Part shown: positions 10,201-17,656 of the stretch, piece by piece | Layout: each line of letters opens with the position of its first letter | How positions within the stretch are numbered: position 1 is the first letter of the stretch | Origin: Maricaulis sp048270095 | GTDB taxonomy: Bacteria > Pseudomonadota > Alphaproteobacteria > Caulobacterales > Maricaulaceae | DNA: 64,000 bases | Assembly (NCBI RefSeq): GCF_048270095.1 | Contig: NZ_JBLWTL010000003.1 | Span: 140,382 to 204,381, forward strand | Direction: 5' to 3' | Made by a program: the position numbers and the translations under genes | The notes under the pieces: model-generated | Databases searched by the model: none | What the model was told of the DNA's origin: nothing | The model's input: only the letters and a program-made list of their open reading frames with translations

Positions 10201-10976
10201 GTCTGCGGCACGTTCGAACCCCAGATCAGCAGATAGCCGGCATTGAACCAGTCGGCCGATTCGGGAACATCGGTCTGCTCGCCCCAGGTCATCGGGCTGG
10301 CGGGCGGAAGGTCGCAATACCAGTCGTAGAACGACATGCAGACACCGCCGAGCAGCGACAGATAGCGCGAGCCGGCGGCATAGGAGACCATCGACATGGC
10401 GGGGATTGGCGAGAAGCCGAACACCCGGTCGGGGCCATAGGTCTTGGCGGTATAGGCATTGGCGGCGGCGATGATTTCGGAGACTTCATCCCAGTCGCCG
10501 CGCACCAGACCGCCGGCCCCACGCTTGGAGACATAGGACTGGCGCACCGCGTCATCCTGCTGGATGGAGCGCCAGGCGCCGATTGGCGGCAATGTCTTGC
10601 GCGCCGCGCGCCAGGCCTTGAGCAGGCGCGAGCGGATCAGCGGGTATTTCACCCGGTTGGCCGAATACATATACCAGGAATAGCTGGCGCCACGGGCGCA
10701 GCCGCGTGGCTCGTGATTGGGCAGATCGGGCCGGGTGCGCGGATAGTCGGTTTGCTGGGTTTCCCAGGTCACCAGACCGCCCTTGACGTAGATTTTCCAG
10801 CTACAGGAACCGGTGCAGTTCACGCCGTGGGTGGAGCGCACGACCTTGTCGTGTTGCCAGCGCTTGCGGTAGGAATCCTCCCAGCCCCGGCCCTCGGTTG
10901 TGGTAATGCCATGCCCGTCGGAAAAGCTCTCCGAAGGCCGCGTGAAAAAAGTAAGACGGTCGAGAAAATGGCTCAT
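7239..10976 (-). CDS. narG: Respiratory nitrate reductase alpha subunit (molybdoenzyme)
   Basis: Catalytic subunit reducing nitrate to nitrite on the cytoplasmic side, with a bis-MGD molybdenum cofactor and an FS0 iron-sulfur cluster. It has 1245 residues, the usual size. The N-terminal FS0 ligand set H50, C54, C58, C93 is present; the His in place of the first Cys is typical of NarG. The N-terminus has no twin-arginine export signal, as expected for the cytoplasm-facing type. AGGAGG is close before the ATG. The gene starts 9 bp after narK2, and mobA, needed for its cofactor, lies nearby. Confidence 0.98.
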   Translation of the reverse strand: MSHFLDRLTFFTRPSESFSDGHGITTTEGRGWEDSYRKRWQHDKVVRSTHGVNCTGSCSWKIYVKGGLVTWETQQTDYPRTRPDLPNHEPRGCARGASYSWYMYSANRVKYPLIRSRLLKAWRAARKTLPPIGAWRSIQQDDAVRQSYVSKRGAGGLVRGDWDEVSEIIAAANAYTAKTYGPDRVFGFSPIPAMSMVSYAAGSRYLSLLGGVCMSFYDWYCDLPPASPMTWGEQTDVPESADWFNAGYLLIWGSNVPQTRTPDAHFYTEARYRGAKSAVICPDYSEASKFGDVWLNPKQGTDAALAMAFGHVVLREYHLDRQAKYFDTYVRENSDFPNLVRLEKQGDRYVAGRLVRASDFSDDLGEDNNPDWKTVAWDRKSGKIVTPLGSIGFRWGQSGKWNIEQKDSQGEEIDLETTFILDENQDDVVDVGFPYFANKGHDAFTGTDHPDVLVHKIPVKKLKLKDGETMVATVFDLFCANYGLDRGLGGDFVATSYDDMMPYTPAWAEAITGVPRDRIIAVAREFATNAEQTKGKSMVILGAGLNHWYNMDMNYRGIINLLVMCGCIGQSGGGWAHYVGQEKLRPQTGWQPLAFGLDWNRPPRHQNSTSCWYAHTDQWRYETLSVDQILSPTAPEGSWDGTMIDYNVRAERMGWLPSAPQLQTNPLSIAASAKAQGLEPADYVIKSLKSGELEMSCHDPDNPANWPRNLFVWRSNLLGSSGKGHEYFIKHLVGGNNGVMGEEAPEDMRPSEVKWVAEAPRGKLDLLVTIDFRMSTTCVYSDIVLPTATWYEKDDLNTSDMHPFIHPLTAAVDPAWEARSDWEIFKGLAKKFSEIAPEELGVETDVVLTPIMHDTAGEMAQGLDVKDWSKGEIEAIPGKTMPNITVVTRDYPNLHKQFTSLGPLMGKLGNGGKGIGWNTEHEVHLLGELNGVVLEEGISHGQPKIDTAIDACETLMMLAPETNGEVAVKAWNALSKFTGREHAHLALPKEDEKIRFRDVVAQPRKIISSPTWSGIESEEVCYNAGWTNINERIPWRTLSGRQQLYQDHKWMLAFGEGLCVYRPPIDTKAVAPVIDSKSNGEPQIVLNFITPHQKWGIHSTYTDNLLMLTLSRGGPIVWMSETDAAKAGLEDNDWVEAYNANGALVARVVVSQRIKEGTLFMYHAQEKTVNVPGSQMTGQRGGIHNSVTRTTLKPTHMIGGYAQQSYGFNYYGTVGSNRDEFVIVRKMTKIDWLEGPAADAMEAAE

Positions 10977-10985
10977 CAGGGCCTC

Positions 10986-12593
10986 CTATGGGTTTTTCAC
11001 GTAAGCGCCGGGGCGCAGGTAGAACCACCAGTTGAGAAGAATACAGACTGCGTAAAAGACGGCAAAACCGTACAGGGCGATTTCCGGCGTGGTGGCGCGG
11101 ATCTGCTCGCCCAGCACTTGCGGGATAATGAAGGCGCCATAGGCGGCGACCGCCGAGGCCCAGCCGAGAACCGGTCCGGTCTGTTCGCGGTCAAACACGA
11201 CGGCGATGGTGCGGAAGGTCGAGCCATTGCCGATGCCGGTGGCCGCAAACAGGATCAGGAACAGGATCAGGAAGGGGACGAAGAACTCTTCCGGCGTCTC
11301 CGAGCCATAGGCGAGCTTCATGCACAGGGCGACGCCAATGGCCGCGGCCACCATCACGACAGAGACGATCTGGGTCACCAGGGCACCGCCGAGCTTGTCG
11401 GCGATCATGCCACCGACCGGCCGGATCAGGGCGCCGATGAAGGGCCCCGTCCATGCGAACATCAGGGCGCTGGGTCCGTCGGCATTGACTGTGGTGTGGG
11501 TCATCACCCCATCGACCATGATGTGCTGGAAACCGAAGATGACCTTGATTGCCAAGCCGAAAGCGGCGCTGAAACCGATGAAGGAACCGAAAGTCATCGT
11601 GTAGATGACGGTCATCGCCCAGGTGTGCTTGTTGTTGAAGATCTTGTACTGACGCTCAAGGCTGTCATGGATCGGCCCGGGTATGAGTTTCAGCGCAAAC
11701 ACTGTCGCCGCGACCACGCCGGGCAGGACCAGCCATTTCGAGACATTCCAGCCTGAACCACCGGCATTTTCCGGCAGCATCAGCCACAGGCCGGCCGCCG
11801 CCATCACCAGACCGATCGCCAGCATGCCGAGAATCTTCGCAAAGGCGGCGATCGGGGAGCCGATATTCGGCGACACATATTCATCGCGGATATTATTCAT
11901 GCCGACCCAGGTCGCGATCACGACCGGGATCAGGATCGCCACCCAGATGAAGCCGGCATTGTGCAGGAAGGTCTCGGTCCCGGCCGGAATACGGCCGATC
12001 AGGGTTCCGGAAGTGTTTTGCAGCACCAGCGAGGTGCCACCGAACATGCCGACAGTCATCACCAGCGGGATCAGGATCTGCATGGTTGTGACGCCGAAAT
12101 TGCCGAGCCCGGCATTCATGCCCAGCGAGTAGCCCTGGACCTTTTTCGGGAAGAAGAAACTGATATTCGACATCGAGCTGGCGAAATTGCCGCCGCCAAA
12201 GCCGGACAGGAGCGCCATCAGCTGGAACTGCCAGAGGGGAGCATCGGGGTTCTGCAGGATAACGGCAGTACCCGCGGAGGGGAGCAGCAGGAGTGCAGTT
12301 GTCAGAAAGATGGTGTTACGGCCACCGGCCAGCCGTATGAAGAAGGTCGACGGAATTCTCAAGGTCGCACCGGACAGACCCGCGATGGCCGTCAGGGTAA
12401 ACAGCTCGGCCTGGGTAAATCCATAATCCAGATTGATCATCTGGACCGTGATGATGCCCCAGTAGAGCCAGACAGCGAAGCCGCACAACAGGGCCGGGAT
12501 CGAGATCCACAAATTGCGGGCGGCGATGACCTTGCCGGTCGTTTCCCATTGCGCCGGGTCTTCCGGATTCCAGTTCTTCAGGTCCTTGCCCAT
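10986..12593 (-). CDS. narK2: Nitrate/nitrite transporter, NarK2 type
   Basis: A 535-residue major facilitator protein with about 12 membrane segments. It contains the nitrate-porter signature region GFGGGNFASSMSNISFFFP (about residues 150-170) and GIGNGSTFRTIAVVF near the end. The length, and an insertion between helices 5 and 7, fit the NarK2-type nitrate/nitrite exchangers. It is the second of two narK genes; in Paracoccus-type bacteria the two occur as one fused protein, whereas here they are separate ORFs. AAGGAG precedes the ATG. A perfect 13-bp inverted repeat lies in the leader between the two transporter genes. Confidence 0.93.
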   Translation of the reverse strand: MGKDLKNWNPEDPAQWETTGKVIAARNLWISIPALLCGFAVWLYWGIITVQMINLDYGFTQAELFTLTAIAGLSGATLRIPSTFFIRLAGGRNTIFLTTALLLLPSAGTAVILQNPDAPLWQFQLMALLSGFGGGNFASSMSNISFFFPKKVQGYSLGMNAGLGNFGVTTMQILIPLVMTVGMFGGTSLVLQNTSGTLIGRIPAGTETFLHNAGFIWVAILIPVVIATWVGMNNIRDEYVSPNIGSPIAAFAKILGMLAIGLVMAAAGLWLMLPENAGGSGWNVSKWLVLPGVVAATVFALKLIPGPIHDSLERQYKIFNNKHTWAMTVIYTMTFGSFIGFSAAFGLAIKVIFGFQHIMVDGVMTHTTVNADGPSALMFAWTGPFIGALIRPVGGMIADKLGGALVTQIVSVVMVAAAIGVALCMKLAYGSETPEEFFVPFLILFLILFAATGIGNGSTFRTIAVVFDREQTGPVLGWASAVAAYGAFIIPQVLGEQIRATTPEIALYGFAVFYAVCILLNWWFYLRPGAYVKNP

Positions 12594-12625
12594 AAGGGGC
12601 TCCTTGATTGGTCTTGTGGTTGGTA

Positions 12626-12679
12626 CCGGACTTCACCGCCTGTGTTCCCGGGGAGAGAAGTGGCCACGGTGAAGTCCGG
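12626..12679 (-). repeat. 13-bp inverted repeat between narK1 and narK2
   Basis: CCGGACTTCACCG at 12626-12638 is exactly complementary to 12667-12679, with a 28-base loop. It starts 8 bases after the narK1 stop codon, in the 93-bp gap to narK2. No T-run follows, so it is not a standard intrinsic terminator. It could be an mRNA processing or stability element, or an attenuator setting different narK1 and narK2-narGHJI levels. Confidence 0.75.
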
Positions 12680-12686
12680 CCCCGTC

Positions 12687-14012
12687 TCAGCGCTGGGCCG
12701 AGGCGGGAATTGGGGTATCCGGCAGGTCGGAGAGGGATGTCTCATCGGCCAGGGTCGGGAATTTGCGGTGCTCTTGCCGGCGGATGGCGACGTGCATCCA
12801 GACCAGCGAGACGGCGACGAGAACAAACATCAGCATGAAACAACTGGTCCAGATGCCGGTCAGGTCATTGACGATGCCGAAGGAGATCGGGAGGACGAAG
12901 CCGCCCAGTCCACCGATCATGCCGACCAGTCCGCCGACGCCACCAACATGGTGGGGGTAGTAGACCGGAATGTGCTTGTAGACGGCGGCCTTGCCGAGCG
13001 ACATCACGAAGCCAAGGGCGATCGTGAGGACCGCGAAGACCGGCACGCTGGTCGCGAGACTGAATTCGATCGGGCCCTGGATGCCGTCGACGATGTAGTG
13101 AGTCGCCGGATAGCTCAGAATGAAGAGGCAGATGAGCGAGACGATGAAGGTGAGATACATCACCGCGCGGGCGCCGTATTTGTCGGACATCCAGCCACCG
13201 AGCGCGCGGAAGACGGAGCCGGGCAGCGAGTAGGCCGCAGCCAGCATGCCCGCGGTCTGGAGCTCGAGCCCGTAGGCACCGACATAATAGCGCGGCAGCC
13301 AGGAGGCGAGCGCGACGAAGGCGCCGAAGACGAAGAAATAATAGGTTGCGAAACGCCAGACCCGCGGGTCGCGCAAGGGTTCCAGCTGCATCAGGGCCGA
13401 GGCCGGCTTTGCGCCGGTCTTGCGCCGCTCCACCAGAGCCGGGTCATCCTTGGCAAAAATCCAGAACAGGACTGCGAGGGCTGTCAGCACAGCCGCATAG
13501 ATCAGTGCCGTCTGTTGCCAGCCGAACGCGACCACGAGGAAGGGGGCGCCGAAATTGGTGACAGCAGCGCCAACATTGCCGGCGCCAAAGATTCCGAGTG
13601 CCGTGCCCTGGTTCTTCGCCTCATACCAGCGAGAGACATAGGCGACGCCAATGATGAATGATCCGCCAGCCAGCCCAACGCCGAGCGCTGCAAGGAGGAA
13701 GAGTGGGTAGGTATTGGCTTGCGACAACAACACGGTCGCAAAGGCCGTGGTCAGCATCTGGATCGGGAAGATCAGCCGGCCGCCATATTGTTCGGTCAGA
13801 ATGCCGAGAAAGACCCGGCTGATCGAACCGGTCAACACCGGGGTGGCAACCAGCAGCCCAAACTCGGTCTCGGACAGGCCGAGCTCCTGCTTGATGCTGA
13901 TGCCGATAATGGAGAATATCGTCCAGACCGCGAAACAGGCGGTAAAGGCGATCGTCGTCATGCCCAATGCCTGGTTTTGTTGGCCGCGCGTTACGCCTTC
14001 AAGCGAATTCAT
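12687..14012 (-). CDS. narK1: Nitrate transporter, NarK1 type (MFS)
   Basis: A 441-residue major facilitator protein with about 12 membrane helices. Nitrate-porter features are visible: LAGGSFIIGVAYVSRWYEAKNQGTALG-type text around residues 110-150, and GGVGGLVGMIGGLGGFVLPISFG around residue 350. Its shorter length and the position before a NarK2-type gene fit the NarK1 class, usually nitrate/proton symporters. It is the first gene of the leftward nar operon, and the promoter should lie in the 245-bp gap shared with the divergent CRP/FNR-type regulator. Start at the ATG 14012 with a weak purine-rich site upstream. Confidence 0.92.
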   Translation of the reverse strand: MNSLEGVTRGQQNQALGMTTIAFTACFAVWTIFSIIGISIKQELGLSETEFGLLVATPVLTGSISRVFLGILTEQYGGRLIFPIQMLTTAFATVLLSQANTYPLFLLAALGVGLAGGSFIIGVAYVSRWYEAKNQGTALGIFGAGNVGAAVTNFGAPFLVVAFGWQQTALIYAAVLTALAVLFWIFAKDDPALVERRKTGAKPASALMQLEPLRDPRVWRFATYYFFVFGAFVALASWLPRYYVGAYGLELQTAGMLAAAYSLPGSVFRALGGWMSDKYGARAVMYLTFIVSLICLFILSYPATHYIVDGIQGPIEFSLATSVPVFAVLTIALGFVMSLGKAAVYKHIPVYYPHHVGGVGGLVGMIGGLGGFVLPISFGIVNDLTGIWTSCFMLMFVLVAVSLVWMHVAIRRQEHRKFPTLADETSLSDLPDTPIPASAQR

Positions 14013-14161
14013 AGCTCAGTCCCCGTCTCACCCGCCCCGGGTGGTTGCACTGCAGGACTGTCAATACGAGGCCCAGCCCCTCTCCACAACCGGGCAGCGC
14101 GACGCGCGTCAGAACGCCGCAACTATTTGTAAGAATATGATGAAATTGCCATTCGGGCCAA

Positions 14162-14167
14162 ATAATA
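14162..14167 (-). promoter_or_regulatory. Candidate -10 element of the narK1 promoter
   Basis: Read leftward this is TATTAT, one mismatch from the consensus -10. It lies about 45 bases from the centre of the FNR-type box, so a start near 14155 would place that box at about -54. This is a weak inference from two short motifs. Confidence 0.35.
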
Positions 14168-14202
14168 TTCGGCCATCGACTTGCCTGAATCGAGCGTTCC
14201 GG

Positions 14203-14216
14203 TTGATGTTTGTCAA
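14203..14216. promoter_or_regulatory. FNR/CRP-type operator
   Basis: TTGATGTTTGTCAA differs by one base from the FNR/Anr consensus TTGAT-N4-ATCAA. It lies between the divergent nar operon (first codon at 14012) and the CRP/FNR regulator (ATG at 14258), so it may control either or both. It is 42 bases before the regulator ATG, a position more suited to autoregulation or to activation of the leftward operon. Confidence 0.75.
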
Positions 14217-14257
14217 AGAAACATTATAGGATTTGCGGGCATAGCCCCGGAGCCTCC

Positions 14258-14956
14258 ATGAGACCACAAGATTGCGAATCAGTGCGCGCACTGTCCCTGT
14301 TCCAGGACATGGATGCTGCGGTTTTTGAACGCCTGATCAGCGCCGCCTATCTGCAACGCTTCCCCGCACAGATCGAATTGATAACGGAGGGCGAGTCGGC
14401 CGACTTTCTCTATATCGTTGTGGATGGCTGCGTTGAGCTTTTCTCGACCGCCAATGGCCGCGAGACGACGATGGCCCTGGTGCGCCCGGTCTCGACCTTC
14501 ATTCTGGCCGCGACGATCAAGGACGCGCCCTATCTCATGTCGGGCCGGACGCTTGAGGCCAGCCAGATATTGCTGGTGCCATCGGGTGATGTCCGTCAGG
14601 CCTTCGCGGAGGATGACAAATTCGCACGGGCCATCGTCACCGAACTGGCGAGTTGCTACCGCGCCGTCGTCAAATCGATGAAGAATCTCAAGCTCCGCAC
14701 CTCGGTCGAACGCGTCGCCAATTACCTCTTGCGCATGCAATCGCGCACGGGTGGCGCCAATGTGATGGAATTGCAAATCGGCAAGCGTCACCTGGCCTCC
14801 ATGCTGGGCATGACGCCCGAGAACCTGTCCCGGGCCTTCGGGGCCCTGCAGGCGCATGGCGTGACGGTTGATGGCCGCCAGATCACGATTGAAGACACAG
14901 AGCGGCTCATCCGCTACGCCAAACCATCCCCGCTGATTGATGATCCGAGCTGTTGA
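14258..14956 (+). CDS. CRP/FNR-family transcription regulator (NarR/DNR-like)
   Basis: A 232-residue regulator with a cyclic-nucleotide-binding-like beta-roll (about residues 12-130) and a C-terminal winged helix. The recognition helix reads TPENLSR, with E188, S191 and R192 matching the E..SR contact residues of FNR-type proteins that read TTGAT half-sites. The N-terminus lacks the four-cysteine cluster of true FNR, so it probably does not sense oxygen by [4Fe-4S]; NarR or DNR-like nitrogen-oxide sensing is the likely alternative. The ATG at 14258 with GGAG just upstream is chosen. A TTG at 14210 would start inside the operator box. It is divergent from narK1 and followed directly by mobA. 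Confidence 0.88.
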   Translation: MRPQDCESVRALSLFQDMDAAVFERLISAAYLQRFPAQIELITEGESADFLYIVVDGCVELFSTANGRETTMALVRPVSTFILAATIKDAPYLMSGRTLEASQILLVPSGDVRQAFAEDDKFARAIVTELASCYRAVVKSMKNLKLRTSVERVANYLLRMQSRTGGANVMELQIGKRHLASMLGMTPENLSRAFGALQAHGVTVDGRQITIEDTERLIRYAKPSPLIDDPSC

Positions 14957-14957
14957 T

Positions 14958-15506
14958 ATGGGCCGGATCGCCGGATTGATCCTTGCCGGTGGCCAGTCGA
15001 TCCGGATGGGCCAGGACAAGGCCTCCCTGATGTGGGAGGGCAAAACCCTGCTGTCGCGCGCACGCACCCTGCTGCGAAACGCCGGACTCGACGCGATTCA
15101 TGTCGGCGGACGCCCGGATCAACCCGATGGTCTGCCGGACAGCGTGCCCCATGCCGGTCCGGCACGCGCCATACTTGATGCGGCCGGTCTGTTGCGCGGA
15201 CAATACGACCAATTGCTGGTCATACCGGTTGATATGCCGCTTTTGAGCCCCGCACAGCTCACCCCCCTGCTCGGTGCCCGCCCAAGCGAGGCACGCTACT
15301 GGCAGGATCACCCCTTGCCGGCACTAATTCCGGTCGAAGCCTGCTGCACGCTGATCAGCGATGACATCCACTCCATCAAGCGCTTGCTCACCACGCTGAA
15401 CGCCAAGCCCCTCGCGACCGCGCCAGAAGAGGCCGGCCCGACAGACCCGTTCAGCAATATCAATACGCCGGAGGCCCTCGCCGGACTGGACGCGACTAAC
15501 CGCTAA
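14958..15506 (+). CDS. mobA: Molybdenum cofactor guanylyltransferase
   Basis: Adds GMP to molybdopterin, giving the MGD cofactor that NarG requires. A 182-residue protein with the family nucleotide-binding signature LILAGGQSIRMGQDKASL near the N-terminus and VIPVDMPLLS in the middle. The ATG at 14958 lies one base after the stop codon of the regulator; another ATG at 14940 would overlap it. Position next to the nar genes explains its job and suggests co-transcription with the regulator. It converges on nnrS, overlapping it by 11 bases at the 3' ends. Confidence 0.88.
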   Translation: MGRIAGLILAGGQSIRMGQDKASLMWEGKTLLSRARTLLRNAGLDAIHVGGRPDQPDGLPDSVPHAGPARAILDAAGLLRGQYDQLLVIPVDMPLLSPAQLTPLLGARPSEARYWQDHPLPALIPVEACCTLISDDIHSIKRLLTTLNAKPLATAPEEAGPTDPFSNINTPEALAGLDATNR

Positions 15507-16686
15507 CGGGCCTCGTCGGCTTCGATCCGAACAACATCGGCGCATACCCGATACAGAACAGCAGGAATGCTCCACTCCACAGCGTCGCTCCGGCAGCCAG
15601 CAGGAGCGTGTCATTCCCATGCAATGCGGCGCACACGCGGAGAACCGCCCCGAGATGCGCCAGAATATAGATCAGCGTCGTCACCCAGTCGGCCTTTCGC
15701 GGGCGCCCGGTATGACCCAGGCTCGCACGCGTCATTACAGCGAGCGTCATGGTGCCGATCAGACCGGCCGCCAAGGCGTGCAGGCCGGCGGAAGCAGGAA
15801 TGAGAGCAGGCCAGGCGATCCCAGCCCCGATCAGGCCGACCGCAATCGGGAGCCACGCATATCCGGCATGCAGCGACCAGACGAGCGGTTCGGCAAGGGT
15901 CGCCTGCCCTTTCCAACGTGCCAGTCGCACTGCTTGCATCACCCCGGCCAGCAATAGCACGCCCCCCGTAGCCAAATAGGCCGGTGCGATGGTCCAGCTC
16001 AGCAGGGCCAGTACCAGCACACCAAGGGACATTTTGTCATAGACCTTCATCGGGCCAGGCATCGTGGCTGTGTGCGGGCTGGCGACCGATGCGAGCCAGT
16101 TGCGGGTGAAGCTTGGAACGATCCGGCCGCCGATCAGGGCGATCAGCAGGGCTGCGACCGCAAACGTGCCTCTGATCGCGACCAGATAGTGATCCGGAAA
16201 GTGAAACAGAAGATGGGACAGCGCGAACAGGCTGAGCAATCCAACCACGGGAAGATTGCGCCAGTTTTTCCCGGCCACCACCTCCCGGAAAGCGACCGCA
16301 GCCAGGACAAACAGAAAGGCGAGGTCGACCATGACGGCGACGACGCCGTCAAACGCCAACACGGCGACCCGACCGATGACCCACAATCCGAACAACGCCG
16401 CCAGCCCCATGCCGGCGACCGGTGCGCGACCTGTCCAGTTGGGGATGGCTGTCAGGGAAAACCCGCAGATAATGGCGGCAAGATAGCCGTAGAGCATTTC
16501 ATGGGCGTGGCCCGTGAGCCCCATGGATGGCACCGGGCCAGACCCGCCGCCAGCGAATTCCCAGACCCAGAGCGGCACCAGTGCCGCAGCCCAGAATGCC
16601 CCCGCCAGAAAGAAGGGCCGGAAAGCATTTTGCAGGACGGGTGGTGCAGCGCGCCGTTGCGCGCCGCGGTCGGCAGGTCGTTCCAT
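15496..16686 (-). CDS. nnrS: NnrS family heme-copper membrane protein
   Basis: A 396-residue protein with about 12 membrane helices, belonging to the NnrS family associated with nitric oxide and denitrification stress. Family markers are NAFRPFFLAGAFWA near the N-terminus, HAHEMLYGYLAA, and TAIPNWTGR. The ATG at 16686 is preferred over the upstream TTG at 16725, because the latter lies inside an FNR-type box. No nitrite or NO reductase genes are present in the window, so its role is probably to limit the effects of NO made from nitrite. The 3' end overlaps the convergent mobA. Confidence 0.9.
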   Translation of the reverse strand: MERPADRGAQRRAAPPVLQNAFRPFFLAGAFWAAALVPLWVWEFAGGGSGPVPSMGLTGHAHEMLYGYLAAIICGFSLTAIPNWTGRAPVAGMGLAALFGLWVIGRVAVLAFDGVVAVMVDLAFLFVLAAVAFREVVAGKNWRNLPVVGLLSLFALSHLLFHFPDHYLVAIRGTFAVAALLIALIGGRIVPSFTRNWLASVASPHTATMPGPMKVYDKMSLGVLVLALLSWTIAPAYLATGGVLLLAGVMQAVRLARWKGQATLAEPLVWSLHAGYAWLPIAVGLIGAGIAWPALIPASAGLHALAAGLIGTMTLAVMTRASLGHTGRPRKADWVTTLIYILAHLGAVLRVCAALHGNDTLLLAAGATLWSGAFLLFCIGYAPMLFGSKPTRPVSG

Positions 16687-16711
16687 GGTCGTGTCTCTGA
16701 TCCGGGTGAAC

Positions 16712-16725
16712 TTGATATTTCTCAA
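16712..16725. promoter_or_regulatory. FNR/CRP-type operator upstream of nnrS
   Basis: TTGATATTTCTCAA on the plus strand matches TTGAT-N4-ATCAA with one mismatch. It ends 26 bases before the nnrS ATG, which is close for class II activation and might mean the transcript is short-leadered or that the site represses. It is the same motif type as the box at 14203-14216. Confidence 0.7.
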
Positions 16726-16827
16726 GCCTACCCCAAACCACTTCGATGCCGATGAGACGCATTGTCACGGAGCGAATATCACGCCGCCAGGGCGCAGCAT
16801 GCCCGCATCCCCCTTCCGACCCGTAAT

Positions 16828-17334
16828 TCAGGCGGGCCGGTCGGACCCGGTTTCTCCGGCCCCTGTACGACGCACATCACCAACGTCGAGAATCGGAGCC
16901 GCATCGACATCTTCCGCACTCATCAATTCCGCGAGCCGCTGAAGCGATGCGATCAGCATTTGCTGCTCCCAGTCGGCGAGCTCACCAAATGATCTCAAGA
17001 AACCGGATTGCAATGCCGGCGGCGCGTCAGCCAGGCATTGGCGGCCCGCATCATTGATCTCGATATGGACACTTCGGCGGTCTGTCTGGCTGCGCTGCCG
17101 GGAAATCAGGCCGCGTTGCTCGAGCCGGTCAAGGATCACCGTCACTGTCGGCTGGCTGAGCGAGACCTCCCGCGCGATGACGCCAGGCGTTACCGAACCC
17201 TTCTGGACAAGCGTTTGCAGGACGATCCGTTGAGACGATGTCAGCCCGCTGGCCTTCATCAGCTTTTTCGAATGGAGGTCAACGGCGCGCACGATCCGGC
17301 GCACGGCGATCAGCACATCATCTTGCCTGCCCAT
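16828..17334 (-). CDS. MarR family transcription regulator
   Basis: A 168-residue winged-helix repressor-type protein. The MarR DNA-binding core is visible: LTSSQRIVLQTLVQKG, then SLSQPTVTVILDRLEQRGLI and RQRSQTDRRSVHIEI, where the DRR wing motif is typical. It has a C-terminal tail of about 25 residues rich in Asp and Ala. The gene reads toward nnrS with a 141-bp gap and is divergent from the TonB receptor operon, so it may control that operon or itself. The ligand is unknown. Confidence 0.87.
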   Translation of the reverse strand: MGRQDDVLIAVRRIVRAVDLHSKKLMKASGLTSSQRIVLQTLVQKGSVTPGVIAREVSLSQPTVTVILDRLEQRGLISRQRSQTDRRSVHIEINDAGRQCLADAPPALQSGFLRSFGELADWEQQMLIASLQRLAELMSAEDVDAAPILDVGDVRRTGAGETGSDRPA

Positions 17335-17656
17335 CCGGTGTCTCCATCACCCGCCGCCAGACCATAAATCTAACCGCGTTTCTCGGGCTCGCAACTCGTC
17401 TTTATGATCGTTAGAGAACGAAATTTCAGAACACTTCAGCTGGTGAACCTGCGTCGAAATTATCGTAAAATTTCGTCTCAAAAATGCCACTGAAGCGGTA
17501 TCTTGCGGGAATCTAACGCATATCTGGATCACACGACTGTGGCGAACGCAGGAGCGCCTCCCCAGACAATTGTTAGACATCTATGTACATATGGCCATTT
17601 CATGGCGGATCGCCTAAAGAGTTCAAATCAGAAAAATCACGAGGGAACTGAGAGCC
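17335..17656. promoter_or_regulatory. Divergent promoter region with several palindromes
   Basis: 322 bp between marR and the TonB receptor gene, AT-richer than the flanks, with no ORF supported. TCGTTAGAGAACGA at 17408-17421 has perfect 5-bp arms and is a fair candidate for a MarR operator. GAAATTTC at 17421-17428, and CGAAATT-N7-AATTTCG at 17455-17475, share the same half-site. ATGTACAT occurs at 17583-17590. Which protein binds which is unknown. Confidence 0.5.

Noticed and set aside
9132..11756. 874-codon open frame opposite narG and narK2
   Set aside because: Spans two real genes in antisense; low-complexity, no recognisable product.
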